From assembly GCA_027624035.1 (NCBI GenBank), contig JAQBUI010000004.1:48749-112748 (forward strand): 64,000 bases of DNA, written 5' to 3'. The notes under the pieces are model-generated. The model did no database searches. It was not told the DNA's origin and saw only the letters and a list, made by a program, of their open reading frames with translations. This document shows, piece by piece, positions 1 to 8,643 of this stretch (the stretch's first letter is position 1; every line of letters starts with the position of its first letter). This stretch comes from Pseudomonadota bacterium (GTDB lineage Bacteria > Pseudomonadota > Gammaproteobacteria > Pseudomonadales > Azotimanducaceae). Both the position numbers and the translations under genes were made by a program.

Positions 1-612
1 TCGATCAAAGCCCTGGATGAACACCCGCGCCCCATCGATTTTCAGACGCTCGATGATCTCAGTCCGGGTCATGTCATTTGCCGTGGCCGTCAGCGCCAGC
101 AGCGGCGTATTGGGGTATCGCTCCTTGAAAAAGCTGAGTTGCAGATAGTCCGGCCGGAAGTTGTGACCCCACTGTGAAACGCAGTGGGCTTCGTCAACCG
201 CGACCAGGGAGATCTCTACAGAATCAAACAACGCCACGATTTCGGGTGTCTGCAGCCGCTCGGGCGCCAGATAGAGGAGCTTCAACTCACCGCTTCGGCA
301 GGCACCCATGACCTGCTCCCGCTCGTCGCGGGACTGTGTGGAATTCAGGAAATCCGCCTTGATGCCCAGTTGGTCGGCGGCTCGAACCTGATCCTGCATC
401 AGGGCAATGAGCGGCGACATCACCACGGTCAGGCCGGGCAACAGCAGCGATGGGAGCTGGTAACACAACGACTTGCCGCCACCGGTGGGCATCAGCACCA
501 GCGCGTCGCCACCGGCCAGGACCTGACCGATCACCTCATCCTGGGGCGAGCGAAAGGTATCGTAGCCAAAGGTCGTTTGTAGTATCTGAAGGGGCGATTG
601 CTGAGTGATGAC
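1..612 (-). CDS. recQ: ATP-dependent DNA helicase RecQ, 5' part (cut by window edge)
   Basis: This is the N-terminal helicase domain of RecQ, an ATP-driven 3'-5' DNA helicase of recombination and fork repair. The minus frame reads continuously to base 1. Visible motifs are a Q-motif-like [10 protein letters not shown], Walker A (MPTGGGKS), motif Ia ([11 protein letters not shown]), the DEAH-like box [13 protein letters not shown] and motif III (ALTATA). The rest of the gene lies off the left edge. The start is a problem. The frame is open only back to base 639, and between there and the Q motif it has no ATG, GTG or TTG. The first ordinary start is the GTG at 534-532, which lies after the Q motif. 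I put the start at 612 only as an approximate limit. A rare start codon, a one-base indel or leader loss are all possible. The family call is sure; the 5' end is not. Confidence 0.9.
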
Positions 613-766
613 GGTTTCCCTGCTTGACGTAGATACAGTTTAGCAATCAGCAGGGGCTTTGTGGTGTATGCGATGTCTGCGTGGGTCCAGCCAGCTGCGG
701 AAATTGTGATAAGCCTTTGACCCTGTTGCCTGAGGCGATTACCCCTTGATGTGGCTACAGGTGTGA

Positions 767-931
767 AAGGGCAGACAGGCCGAGAACAAGGCCCGACTTG
801 CCCGCTTCGAGGAAATGAACCCCGAGGCGTGGGCCGGGTTGGCCGGGAGGTCACTGGCCTCTGCCGACGGAACGCTTGAACTCGTGATCACCGACCTGAC
901 GGCATTTCCCGACCGGCGTATGATGGTTTGA
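767..931 (+). pseudogene. Possible truncated ORF remnant upstream of the LLM oxidoreductase
   Basis: A 54-codon open stretch follows a stop at 764-766 and has coding-like composition (RQAENKARLARFEEM, then NPEAWAGLAGRSL). The only ATG in it is at 815, which would give 38 residues. It ends 22 bases before the next gene. I do not recognise the family. It may be the 3' end of a decayed gene or a short leader gene. The rest of the 340-base gap between recQ and the next gene shows nothing else I can support. Confidence 0.25.
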
Positions 932-953
932 TACTTCTTACAGGGGCACGCTC

Positions 954-1949
954 ATGGCATCACCGAGAATTGACCTGGCCTGCGTCGGCCGCACCGTACC
1001 GGAGAGTATCGAGATCATTCGGGCAAGCGAGGCTGCCGGTTGGCAGGGCGCGTGGATTACCGAAATCAATGGCATGGACGGCGTGACGCACGCCACTGCC
1101 GCAGCGTGCAACCTCAAGGCAGGCCGAACAGGTTCAGCCATCCTGCCCATGCAGACACGGGACCCGCTACTGATGGCCATGACGGCGACGTCCATCAGCC
1201 AGGTGGCACAGGGCGGCTTTGTACTGGGCCTCGGCACCAGCACGAAGATCATTATCGAGGACTGGCATGCAACAGATTGGGGCAAGCCACTGGCGCTGAC
1301 CCGGGACTATGTCTCCCTGGTAAGACGGTTTCTTGCCGGTGAACGTGTCACCACAGAGCAGGGCCGCTGGCGGTACCGTCGCGCTCAACTGGGGGCCCGG
1401 CCAAAGGGAGACATTCCGATTTACCTCGCAGCCCTGAATGATGGGATGCTGCGGCTTGCCGGCGAAATCGCCGACGGCGTCATTCTGAATTTCGTCACAC
1501 CCCGGGACCTGGAACACGCCCGCAAACTGATCGCCGAGGGTGCCGCCATCAGCGGTCGCAGCCTCGATCAGTTTGAGCTTATGGTGTTTTTCCGGGCGAG
1601 TGTGACGGACGACTACGAGCGGGTGCGGGAGCGCTACCAGCGCGAACTCTTTACCTACATCATGTCACCTGTCTATCAATCCATGTTTGATCGCGAGGGC
1701 TACGGGGAAGACTGCAAGAAGATAGAGTCCATGTGGCGTGCGGGTCAGCGTGAGGAAGCGCTGGCGGCCATTCCACCAGCCCTGATTCAGCAGAGGGCCC
1801 TGATTGGCAGTGCCGCCGATATCAGGGCCCGACTGGACGACTACATGGCAGTCGGGTTGCAAACCGCACTCACATTGCCAGTCGCCATACCGGACCAGGA
1901 CTACAAAGAGGACACGCTGCGGACAATCTCAGAGTTGTCTGTGAAATAG
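954..1949 (+). CDS. LLM class flavin-dependent oxidoreductase
   Basis: A 331-residue protein of the luciferase-like (bacterial luciferase / F420- or FMN-dependent monooxygenase) TIM-barrel family, of the usual length. Family features are the early segment around VPESIEIIRASEAAGWQGAWITE, the internal strand GGFVLGLGTS and the later segment PIYLAALNDGMLRLAGEIADGVILN, which is typical of the coenzyme-binding side of the barrel. The ATG at 954 has only a weak ribosome site (AGGGGCACGCTC). The gene stands alone between recQ and a convergent ThDP-enzyme gene, so context does not show its substrate. Whether it uses F420 or FMN cannot be read from the sequence. Confidence 0.88.
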   Translation: MASPRIDLACVGRTVPESIEIIRASEAAGWQGAWITEINGMDGVTHATAAACNLKAGRTGSAILPMQTRDPLLMAMTATSISQVAQGGFVLGLGTSTKIIIEDWHATDWGKPLALTRDYVSLVRRFLAGERVTTEQGRWRYRRAQLGARPKGDIPIYLAALNDGMLRLAGEIADGVILNFVTPRDLEHARKLIAEGAAISGRSLDQFELMVFFRASVTDDYERVRERYQRELFTYIMSPVYQSMFDREGYGEDCKKIESMWRAGQREEALAAIPPALIQQRALIGSAADIRARLDDYMAVGLQTALTLPVAIPDQDYKEDTLRTISELSVK

Positions 1950-2199
1950 AAGACGCCACCATGGCTGATTGACTGGATGAGCTGGCAGTGGTCGTACCTG
2001 CGACGTTTGCCCGCAAGCGTACCCGGACGCAATAGAAACAGCACTTACATGAAAGCGCCGGTGACCACGTATCGACTGGACAAAAAGAACGGCCCAAATG
2101 CCAGAATCCCGAGCGGCCGGAAGCGATATTGCCGATCCGGCCCGAAACAGCGTCGAGTTGGACCCGATGGGACTGGCAACGACGATTTTCGGCCAGCCG

Positions 2200-3762
2200 C
2201 TACGGCATCATCGCTTCGATCAGTGCCGGGCCGGGAGTCGCGAGGGACTTCTGCAGGGCTACAACGAATTCCTCCACCGTGGTGACTCGCCACGCGGGTA
2301 CGCCCATCCCCCTGGCAATATCTGTCCACCTGAGTTCCGGGTTCCGAAGGTCCAGCATGCTCATTGCCTTCGGACCGGGATTGTGGGCACCGACCCGTCC
2401 GAACTCGATCTGCAGGATGGAATACTTCTGGTTTGCAAAGATGATGGTGGTGACATCAAGCCCTTCGCGGGCCTGGGTCCACAGCGCCTGGTTGGTGTAC
2501 ATCCCACTGCCATCGGCCTGCAGGCTGATGACCCGTCGGTCCGGGCAGGCGACCGCAGCGCCGGTTGCACAGGGAAGGCCAAAACCAATGGCGCCGCCAG
2601 TGAGCATCAGCCAGTCGTGGGGTGCGGCCGTGCGGGTCGCCGCAGTACAGCCACCGCCACAGGTGCCACCTTCATCTACCACAATGGCATTCTCCGGAAA
2701 ATAATGCGCCAGCGCTGACCCCAGGGAACGTGGATCAAGATTGCCGCTCGGCAGGCCAGGCTGTGACAGGGGATTGACTCGCGCTTCAACCGCTTTGGCG
2801 CCGATTGCCTCAATGAGCGCCTCCAGAGCACCGTCGATGTCCTCGTCTCGCTCTACCAGAGTATGCAGTTCGCAGCCTTCAGGCGTCAGATAATTCGGCT
2901 TGTCCGGATAGGCAAAGAACGTCACCGGAGGCTGCGAACTGAGCAGAATCAAATGACGGGTCCCTTCAAGAACCTCCGCCGCCTGTTCACCGAAGTACGG
3001 CAGGCGAGGGATCTCCGCCCGGCCAGCACCGCGCTGCACCCGGCCCACAAAGGTATCCATGATCACCCGCGCTCCCGTAGCCTGGGCCACCCGGTCTGCC
3101 ATAGCGGCGCGAGCTTCTGTCAGGACTCCGTTCATCAGAATGACGCTCGGTTCGCCGGTTCGAAGCGCCTTTGCAACCTCGTCTACATTGTCTTTACTGT
3201 AGGGCTTTGGCGCGATGGGCGTTCTGGGGGTAGCCACGGCGGTGGTTCTGTTCCACGCCGTGTCCGCCGGCAGGATCAGGGTCGCGACCTGGCCCGGAGG
3301 CGCCATGGCAGCCTGCACCGCTTCGGCCCCGTCGGCGGCCACCGTATCGGCAGATTCCGACACCTTGACCCACCCCGATACGGGCCGCGCAATACCTTCC
3401 ACATCAGAAGTCAGGGGCGCATCGTATTTGCGATGATAGGTGGCGTGATCCCCCACCACGTTCACGATCGGAGTGCGCGCCTTCTTGGCATTGTGCAGGT
3501 TGGCAATGCCGTTCCCCAGACCCGGCCCCAGATGAGTCAGTGTGACCGCCGGACGGCGAGTCATACGGCCGTAGCCGTCAGCCGCTCCCGTCACGATGCC
3601 TTCAAACAGTCCCAGGACACAGCGCATGTCGGGGTTGTTGTCCAGTGCCGCCACGAAATGCATCTCTGACGTACCAGGATTGGCAAAGCAGACATTGGCC
3701 TCTGCGTCCACCAGGGATTTGACGAGGCTCTCCGCACCGCTGCGGTCCTTTTGATCTGACAT
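2200..3762 (-). CDS. Acetolactate synthase large subunit-like ThDP enzyme
   Basis: A 520-residue thiamine-diphosphate enzyme of the acetolactate synthase / benzoylformate decarboxylase family. FANPGTSEMHF near the start holds the glutamate that activates the cofactor. The C-terminal ThDP/Mg motif is ADGSGMYTNQALW...FANQKYSILQIEF. The middle domain is shorter than in true biosynthetic IlvB, and no small-subunit gene lies nearby, so a catabolic decarboxylase or carboligase is more likely than branched-chain amino acid synthesis. It follows the E2 gene of the acetoin-dehydrogenase-like operon by about 70 bases on the same strand and may be co-transcribed. Two ATGs sit in tandem (3765 and 3762); GGAGAGA spacing favours the second. 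Family call firm, substrate unknown. Confidence 0.88.
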   Translation of the reverse strand: MSDQKDRSGAESLVKSLVDAEANVCFANPGTSEMHFVAALDNNPDMRCVLGLFEGIVTGAADGYGRMTRRPAVTLTHLGPGLGNGIANLHNAKKARTPIVNVVGDHATYHRKYDAPLTSDVEGIARPVSGWVKVSESADTVAADGAEAVQAAMAPPGQVATLILPADTAWNRTTAVATPRTPIAPKPYSKDNVDEVAKALRTGEPSVILMNGVLTEARAAMADRVAQATGARVIMDTFVGRVQRGAGRAEIPRLPYFGEQAAEVLEGTRHLILLSSQPPVTFFAYPDKPNYLTPEGCELHTLVERDEDIDGALEALIEAIGAKAVEARVNPLSQPGLPSGNLDPRSLGSALAHYFPENAIVVDEGGTCGGGCTAATRTAAPHDWLMLTGGAIGFGLPCATGAAVACPDRRVISLQADGSGMYTNQALWTQAREGLDVTTIIFANQKYSILQIEFGRVGAHNPGPKAMSMLDLRNPELRWTDIARGMGVPAWRVTTVEEFVVALQKSLATPGPALIEAMMP

Positions 3763-3835
3763 CATTCTCTCCGATTTTGAATCGCGCCATCATACCCTGT
3801 GAGCGGGAATAGTCACCTCTGACGGCAACCGGGAT

Positions 3836-5200
3836 TCAGACCAGCAGGCGGTATGGCGCGGCGAGGAGATCCCTGACTTCACCCAGAAACTGTGCCGCAG
3901 GTGCACCGTCCAGCACCCGGTGGTCCCAGGTCAATGACAGGTTCATCTTCATGGCTTTGACAGGACGGTCATCATCCCAGGCAAGGCCCTCTACGATTCG
4001 GTTGACACCCAGAATGCCTGCCTGGGGTGAATTGAGGATCGGGGTAAAAGCATCAACCCCGAACATCCCCAGGCTCGAAATCGTGAACGTACCATTGGCA
4101 TAGTCATCCATGGACAGCCTGCCTGCCCTGGCGGCGGCGGCCAGCCGCGCACTCTGCACGGCAATCTCCTTGATGCTCAGCTGATCTGCGTCGCGGATCA
4201 CCGGAACCACCAGGCCCTCGTCCAGCGACACCGCAACCCCGATGTGGATGCCGAAGGCCGTTTCAATGGCATCTTCACCCAGGATACTGTTCATCAAGGG
4301 GTGCTTCCCCAGCGCCCTCGCCACGGCCCTGATCACGAGATCGGTGTAGGTGGGCCGGATACCTTCGTGCTGCCATTCTTCAATCAGCTGGCTCCGAAGC
4401 TTGACTGCATCATCCATCGGGACTTCCATGTCCATGGTGAGCTGAGCGCTCTCCTGCAGGCTGGCATGCATGCGCCGGCCAATGGTTCGACGCATGGTGC
4501 TCAGCGGGATGGAAGTTCCTGGTCTGCCTGGCAGCCCGGGAGACAGAGGCCCGGCCATCGGCAGGTCGGCCTCGACAATCCGCCCGCCGGGGCCGCTGCC
4601 CTGGAGCAGTTGCAAATCAATGCCACGTTCAGCCGCAAGGCGACGTGCTATTGGAGAAGCCGTTACCCGCTGGGCTACCGGCGCGGGCGGCTCTACGGTC
4701 GATGATGGTGCCGCCAGGATGTCTTCCTTGACAATTCTGCCGCCCGGGCCTGTTCCCTTCACCCCGGTCAGGTCGACGCCCATTTCCTGGGCGAGCTTAC
4801 GGGCCGCTGGCGATGATCTGACCCGGCGCCCCGCATCCGCGCGCGGTGCTGGGCTGGACTCCGGTTCACGGGCGGCTGTTGACGGCCCGGCGGCATCGAT
4901 TTCGATCGGGTCCAGTTCCCGTTTCTGAACGGGGATAGAGCCGATGTCTTCCGGCATGGGTTCATCTGCTTCGAAGATAAAGCCCACCACCTCCCCCGGC
5001 GCCAGCGTCGACCCGGCTGGTACCCGATGCCTTACGATGCCATCGGCCCCGGCATCCACATCCATGTTCACCTTCTCGGTCTCAAGGGCATACAACATCT
5101 CGCCCCTGGTCACCGGGTCGCCATCCTCAACATACCATTGCGACACCATGCCCTCGGTCATGGTCATGCCGACCTTGAGCAGATAGATTTCTTTCGGCAT
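3836..5200 (-). CDS. acoC: Dihydrolipoamide acyltransferase (E2) of a 2-oxo acid/acetoin dehydrogenase
   Basis: A 454-residue E2 core subunit that carries acyl groups on a lipoyl arm and transfers them to CoA. Domains in order: lipoyl domain (about 1-78, lipoylated lysine K43 in ETEKVNM), a linker rich in Pro, Ser and Ala, two peripheral-subunit (E3-binding) domains at about 129-161 and 182-213, and the catalytic domain from about 230, ending with the HRVLDG motif (427-432). Two E3-binding domains in a row are uncommon. The gene lies 15 bases after acoX and belongs to the E1 alpha-E1 beta-acoX-E2 operon. The acetoin assignment comes from acoX. On sequence alone it could serve pyruvate or a branched-chain 2-oxo acid. 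No E3 gene is present here. Confidence 0.87.
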   Translation of the reverse strand: MPKEIYLLKVGMTMTEGMVSQWYVEDGDPVTRGEMLYALETEKVNMDVDAGADGIVRHRVPAGSTLAPGEVVGFIFEADEPMPEDIGSIPVQKRELDPIEIDAAGPSTAAREPESSPAPRADAGRRVRSSPAARKLAQEMGVDLTGVKGTGPGGRIVKEDILAAPSSTVEPPAPVAQRVTASPIARRLAAERGIDLQLLQGSGPGGRIVEADLPMAGPLSPGLPGRPGTSIPLSTMRRTIGRRMHASLQESAQLTMDMEVPMDDAVKLRSQLIEEWQHEGIRPTYTDLVIRAVARALGKHPLMNSILGEDAIETAFGIHIGVAVSLDEGLVVPVIRDADQLSIKEIAVQSARLAAAARAGRLSMDDYANGTFTISSLGMFGVDAFTPILNSPQAGILGVNRIVEGLAWDDDRPVKAMKMNLSLTWDHRVLDGAPAAQFLGEVRDLLAAPYRLLV

Positions 5201-5215
5201 TGAATGTCTCCCTTC

Positions 5216-6250
5216 TCAATCGGTGGTTCTTGATGGCTCCAGAAATGACCCCCGGCAGGCGGCCACCTGTAATGCCTTACCAGGGTCGATCACCAGCGGG
5301 CCGGTGCGGGAAAGACGAACGCTGAACGCCTGCCCCGGTTTCACCACCCGTTCACGTTCACCATCCAGTGCAATCACACAGGGGCCCTTCAGGGTCATCG
5401 GTGTGTCGAAGGCCAGCCGCCCGACCTCGGCCACTTCCACACGTTGATAGAGTCCAGGGGCGATCGGTGCGCGCACGGTTCGGCCTGGCCCGGTCCGGAT
5501 CATCAGACCCTCGTCATCGGCCTCGGACACCGGATGAATCAGCCCACCCAGCGCCGACATTCCGACCACAGCGGGGTCGGCACGGGTCAGAAACACCTGG
5601 CGCAGGGCGCCGCTCTTGAGCAGTGCACGGGCGCCGATGAAACGTTCGTCCGTCACCACGGCATCAATCAGCGCAAGATCAGGCGCTTCGCCCTCAATAT
5701 CGATATCAATGATCTTCGCGGTTCGGGCGACTTCACCGATGCTGACGTGGCCCGCTGCGATCAGGCCCAGCGCGGCGCCAGCCACAGTCGCCTCGATCAT
5801 ACGGGGAAAGACATTGTTGGTGCCCGTCGAAATGGCCAGCAGGGGCGCCGTTCGCCAGCCCCGGGTGAAGGCGCGGGCGGTCCCGTCACCGCCCAGCACC
5901 AGGCAGGCAGCACAGGCAAGGCCGCAGAGATCCTCGGCCGCTCGTTCAGTGTCTATGGCAGATGCCGTTTTGGGGCATTCGACGAGCGTGACCTGCGGTG
6001 TGATGTCAAGGTCAGCGGACAACTCCTCCATGACACTGGCAGCAATGCCGTGGGAGTCATCCATGAACGCAAAGTGACGCGCCCCGGCCGCCACGGCACC
6101 CGCCAGGGCCCGCCTGACAATGGTTGCTTTTTCCCGGTTATCGAATACCGATGCCCTCGCCACCAGCCGCCGCACGTCCTTGCCGGATGACGGATTGACA
6201 ACAATGCCGATGGGCGCAACGGCTTGCCGGTCCCGGGCTCTGGCGGCCAT
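5216..6250 (-). CDS. acoX: AcoX-like NAD kinase-fold protein of acetoin catabolism
   Basis: A 344-residue protein of the ATP-NAD kinase fold, the group called AcoX in acetoin operons. The N-terminus reads IGIVVNPSSGKDVRRL and the nucleotide-binding signature LVLGGDGTARAF follows at about residue 110, then STGTNNVFP. These are hallmarks of NAD/diacylglycerol kinase-like proteins. The biochemical role of AcoX is not settled in the literature I know. It sits between the E1 beta gene (9-base gap) and the E2 gene (15-base gap). That position is the main reason to call this complex an acetoin-type dehydrogenase. Confidence 0.85.
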   Translation of the reverse strand: MAARARDRQAVAPIGIVVNPSSGKDVRRLVARASVFDNREKATIVRRALAGAVAAGARHFAFMDDSHGIAASVMEELSADLDITPQVTLVECPKTASAIDTERAAEDLCGLACAACLVLGGDGTARAFTRGWRTAPLLAISTGTNNVFPRMIEATVAGAALGLIAAGHVSIGEVARTAKIIDIDIEGEAPDLALIDAVVTDERFIGARALLKSGALRQVFLTRADPAVVGMSALGGLIHPVSEADDEGLMIRTGPGRTVRAPIAPGLYQRVEVAEVGRLAFDTPMTLKGPCVIALDGERERVVKPGQAFSVRLSRTGPLVIDPGKALQVAACRGSFLEPSRTTD

Positions 6251-6259
6251 GGTGGTGGG

Positions 6260-7258
6260 TCAGATCTCCAGCGTCTTTCTGACCTCAGCCACGATTTTGG
6301 CGGCATTCGGCATATAGGTCGCCTCCAGTACCGGGCTGAATGGCACCGGGGAAAAGGGCGCACCGACTCTCGCAACCGGTGCATCAAGATGGTCGAACGC
6401 CAGTTCCTGAATCTGCGCCGCGATCTCACCCCCAATGCCACCAAACCGGACGGCCTCGTGTACCACGAGTGCCCGGTGTGTCTTTTCAACCGATTTGATG
6501 ATCAAAGCGGTATCCAGTGGCTGAATACTGCGCACATCGATCACCTCTGCATCAAGCCCGAGCCCGGCCAGTTCGTCCGCCGCCTTGACGGCCTCATGCA
6601 CCATTCGGCTGACCGCCACAATGGTGTAGTTGCTTCCCTCCCGGACAACATTTGCTTTGCCAATCGGGACCTCATACACCTCCTCTGGTACTTCCCCGCG
6701 AATCCCGAGGCTCAGTTTATTCAGCACCACAAACACCGGGTTGTTGTCCCGGGCAGCCGCAATCACCAGACCCTTGGCGTCATACGGGGTCGCCGGCATG
6801 ACGACCTTTACACCCGGCAGGTGCGCGAGCCAGGCTTCCAGGCACTGGGAGTGCTGGGCCGCCATATTCATCCCGCCACCGGACATGGTCAGGACGGTCA
6901 CCGGCAGCGTCGCAGCACCACCGAACATATAGCGCATCTTGGCAAGCTGATTGGTGACCTCATCCATGCACTCGGCAATGAAATCCATGAACATGATGTC
7001 GATGATCGGCCTGCAACCGGTGGCAGCCGCACCAACGCCCAGGCCCATGATGGCCTTTTCCGAAATCGGTGTATCAAACAGCCGGTTTTCACCGAACTCT
7101 GCCAGCAGGCCCCGATAGTAGCCAAACACGCTGCCGGCTCCGGCTACGTCTTCACCGGCCACGAACGCGTTGTCCTGTTCGTTCAGGATTGCCCGTACAC
7201 CCTCCGTGATGGCCGCCACGTAGGTGATGCTCCGGGGCTGCTGCTTCGCTTTTTCCAT
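6260..7258 (-). CDS. acoB: 2-oxo acid/acetoin dehydrogenase E1 component, beta subunit
   Basis: A 332-residue transketolase-like beta subunit of the E1 heterotetramer, which with E1 alpha decarboxylates or cleaves the substrate on ThDP. Family stretches are AITEGVRAILNEQDNAFVAGEDV, the pyrimidine-domain segment PISEKAIMGLGVGAAATG, and DVRSIQPLDTALIIKSVEKT in the C-terminal domain. The open frame runs 67 codons further upstream into the E1 alpha gene. The start chosen here (ATG at 7258) gives the normal family N-terminus and has a strong GGGGGAAG ribosome site. It begins 11 bases after E1 alpha ends. Confidence 0.9.
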   Translation of the reverse strand: MEKAKQQPRSITYVAAITEGVRAILNEQDNAFVAGEDVAGAGSVFGYYRGLLAEFGENRLFDTPISEKAIMGLGVGAAATGCRPIIDIMFMDFIAECMDEVTNQLAKMRYMFGGAATLPVTVLTMSGGGMNMAAQHSQCLEAWLAHLPGVKVVMPATPYDAKGLVIAAARDNNPVFVVLNKLSLGIRGEVPEEVYEVPIGKANVVREGSNYTIVAVSRMVHEAVKAADELAGLGLDAEVIDVRSIQPLDTALIIKSVEKTHRALVVHEAVRFGGIGGEIAAQIQELAFDHLDAPVARVGAPFSPVPFSPVLEATYMPNAAKIVAEVRKTLEI

Positions 7259-7269
7259 GATCTTCCCCC

Positions 7270-8493
7270 TCAGGCTACGCTGTAGACATCTTCGAGCAAT
7301 TCGGATGGGTCCGGGAACGGTGACGCTTCGGCGAATTGAATTGCTGCCGCGAGCTCCTCGTCCAGCTTCTTGTAGAAGCTGGTCAGCTTGCGCTTCGTCA
7401 TCACCCCCATGTCTAACAGCATCGCCTCGAAGGAGAGCAGCGCATCTTTCCTGCGCCACGCCTCAAGCTCCTCGTCAGACCGATAGGTCAGACCCATGCC
7501 ACGCATCCCCACATGATCGAAAAAGCGATAGGTTTTTGCTTCCAGCAGCGATGGGCCATCACCCCTGCGAGCACGATCAATGGCCTCACCGGCGGCCTCA
7601 TAGACGGCCATCACGTCCATGCCATCCACCACCACCCCCGGCATGCCATAGCCCGCTGCGCGGTCCGCCACATCGCGAATCGCCTGATGATTCTCCTGGG
7701 CCGTGTACTCGCCATAGCCATTGTTTTCACAGACGAAAATACACGGCAGTTTGTACAGGGATGCCATGTTGGCCGCTTCGTGGAAACTGCCCTCATTGGA
7801 GGCGCCATCGCCGAAGAAACAGACGGCGACCCGGTCGGTACCCCGAAACTTGTTGGAGAACGCCGCACCCATGGCGATGGGCGGGCCTCCGCCCACAATG
7901 CCATTGGCGCCCAGCATGCCGAGGCTCATGTTGGAGATGTGCATGCTGCCGCCCTTACCCTTGCAATAGCCACTCGCCTTGCCAAACAGCTCAGCAAACA
8001 TTTCCGGGAAGGCGCCACCCTTGGCGATCAGGTGGCCATGGCCGCGGTGGGTACTGGTGATCTGATCCTCGTCCGAGAGATGCTGCATGATGCCGGAGGC
8101 GACTGCTTCCTGACCGACGTACAGATGCAGTGCACCCGGAATCTTCCCGTCTTCCATCAGCCCGCCTGCTGCTTCCTCAAACTTTCTGATGCGGGCCATG
8201 CGCAGGTGAAGTTCCTGCAGCACCCGGTCGGATGGGCCGCTGGTGGCGCTTCTGGTGCCGGTTTCGGCTGCGCTCCTGCTCTTTGCTGTACGCCTGGCCG
8301 GACTCCTGGCTCTGCCCTTCTTGCTGCTCTTCGCGGGGCTCTTCGCAGCAGTGTTTGCAGGGCGCTTTGCTGTGCCCCTGGTTGTGCTCTCTGCAGTGCT
8401 TTTTGTTGCGCCCTTCGTTGCGCTCCTGGTGGCGCTCTTTGCTTCGCTCTTTGTTCCGTTAGTACGTGCTCGCCGCACCGGTTGCCTCGCCAT
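7270..8493 (-). CDS. acoA: 2-oxo acid/acetoin dehydrogenase E1 component, alpha subunit, with basic N-terminal tail
   Basis: A 407-residue E1 alpha subunit, first gene of the operon. From about residue 88 it follows the family (LHLRMARIRKFEE, GQEAVASGI, THRGHGH), with the ThDP motif CFFGDGASNEGSFHEAANMA...FVCENNGYGEYT. The first 85 or so residues are extra: low complexity and very rich in Ala, Lys, Arg, Ser and Thr, in loose repeats such as SATRSATKGATKS, like a histone H1 tail. The ATG at 8493 has a GGAGGGAG ribosome site, so the tail is probably translated. An internal start near residue 99 would remove helix residues common to the family. The tail could bind nucleic acid or another E component; this is unknown. 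Confidence 0.88.
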   Translation of the reverse strand: MARQPVRRARTNGTKSEAKSATRSATKGATKSTAESTTRGTAKRPANTAAKSPAKSSKKGRARSPARRTAKSRSAAETGTRSATSGPSDRVLQELHLRMARIRKFEEAAGGLMEDGKIPGALHLYVGQEAVASGIMQHLSDEDQITSTHRGHGHLIAKGGAFPEMFAELFGKASGYCKGKGGSMHISNMSLGMLGANGIVGGGPPIAMGAAFSNKFRGTDRVAVCFFGDGASNEGSFHEAANMASLYKLPCIFVCENNGYGEYTAQENHQAIRDVADRAAGYGMPGVVVDGMDVMAVYEAAGEAIDRARRGDGPSLLEAKTYRFFDHVGMRGMGLTYRSDEELEAWRRKDALLSFEAMLLDMGVMTKRKLTSFYKKLDEELAAAIQFAEASPFPDPSELLEDVYSVA

Positions 8494-8643
8494 GGACTCC
8501 CTCCAGTCTAGGTTAGAACCCCTTCAGAGTAGGCCAGTCTTCAATGTGAATCCAGCCATGTTGTGATCCGCGACTTGCTGACGGTGACCGGCTGATCGAG
8601 CCACGCCGGGGCGGCCGGATCAACGCCGCCCGCCAGAGAGGGA

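Noticed and set aside
184..582. Plus-strand open frame of 132 codons opposite recQ
   Set aside because: It is a shadow of the recQ frame on the other strand; the recQ motifs are unmistakable and this product matches nothing.
531..854. Minus-strand frame of 107 codons upstream of and overlapping recQ
   Set aside because: It reads recQ in the wrong frame (Pro/Arg-rich product). It is mentioned only because it runs across the place where recQ lacks a start.
6260..7459. Longer form of E1 beta starting inside the E1 alpha gene
   Set aside because: The extra 67 residues are antifamily sequence from the overlapping gene; a strong ribosome site supports the start at 7258.
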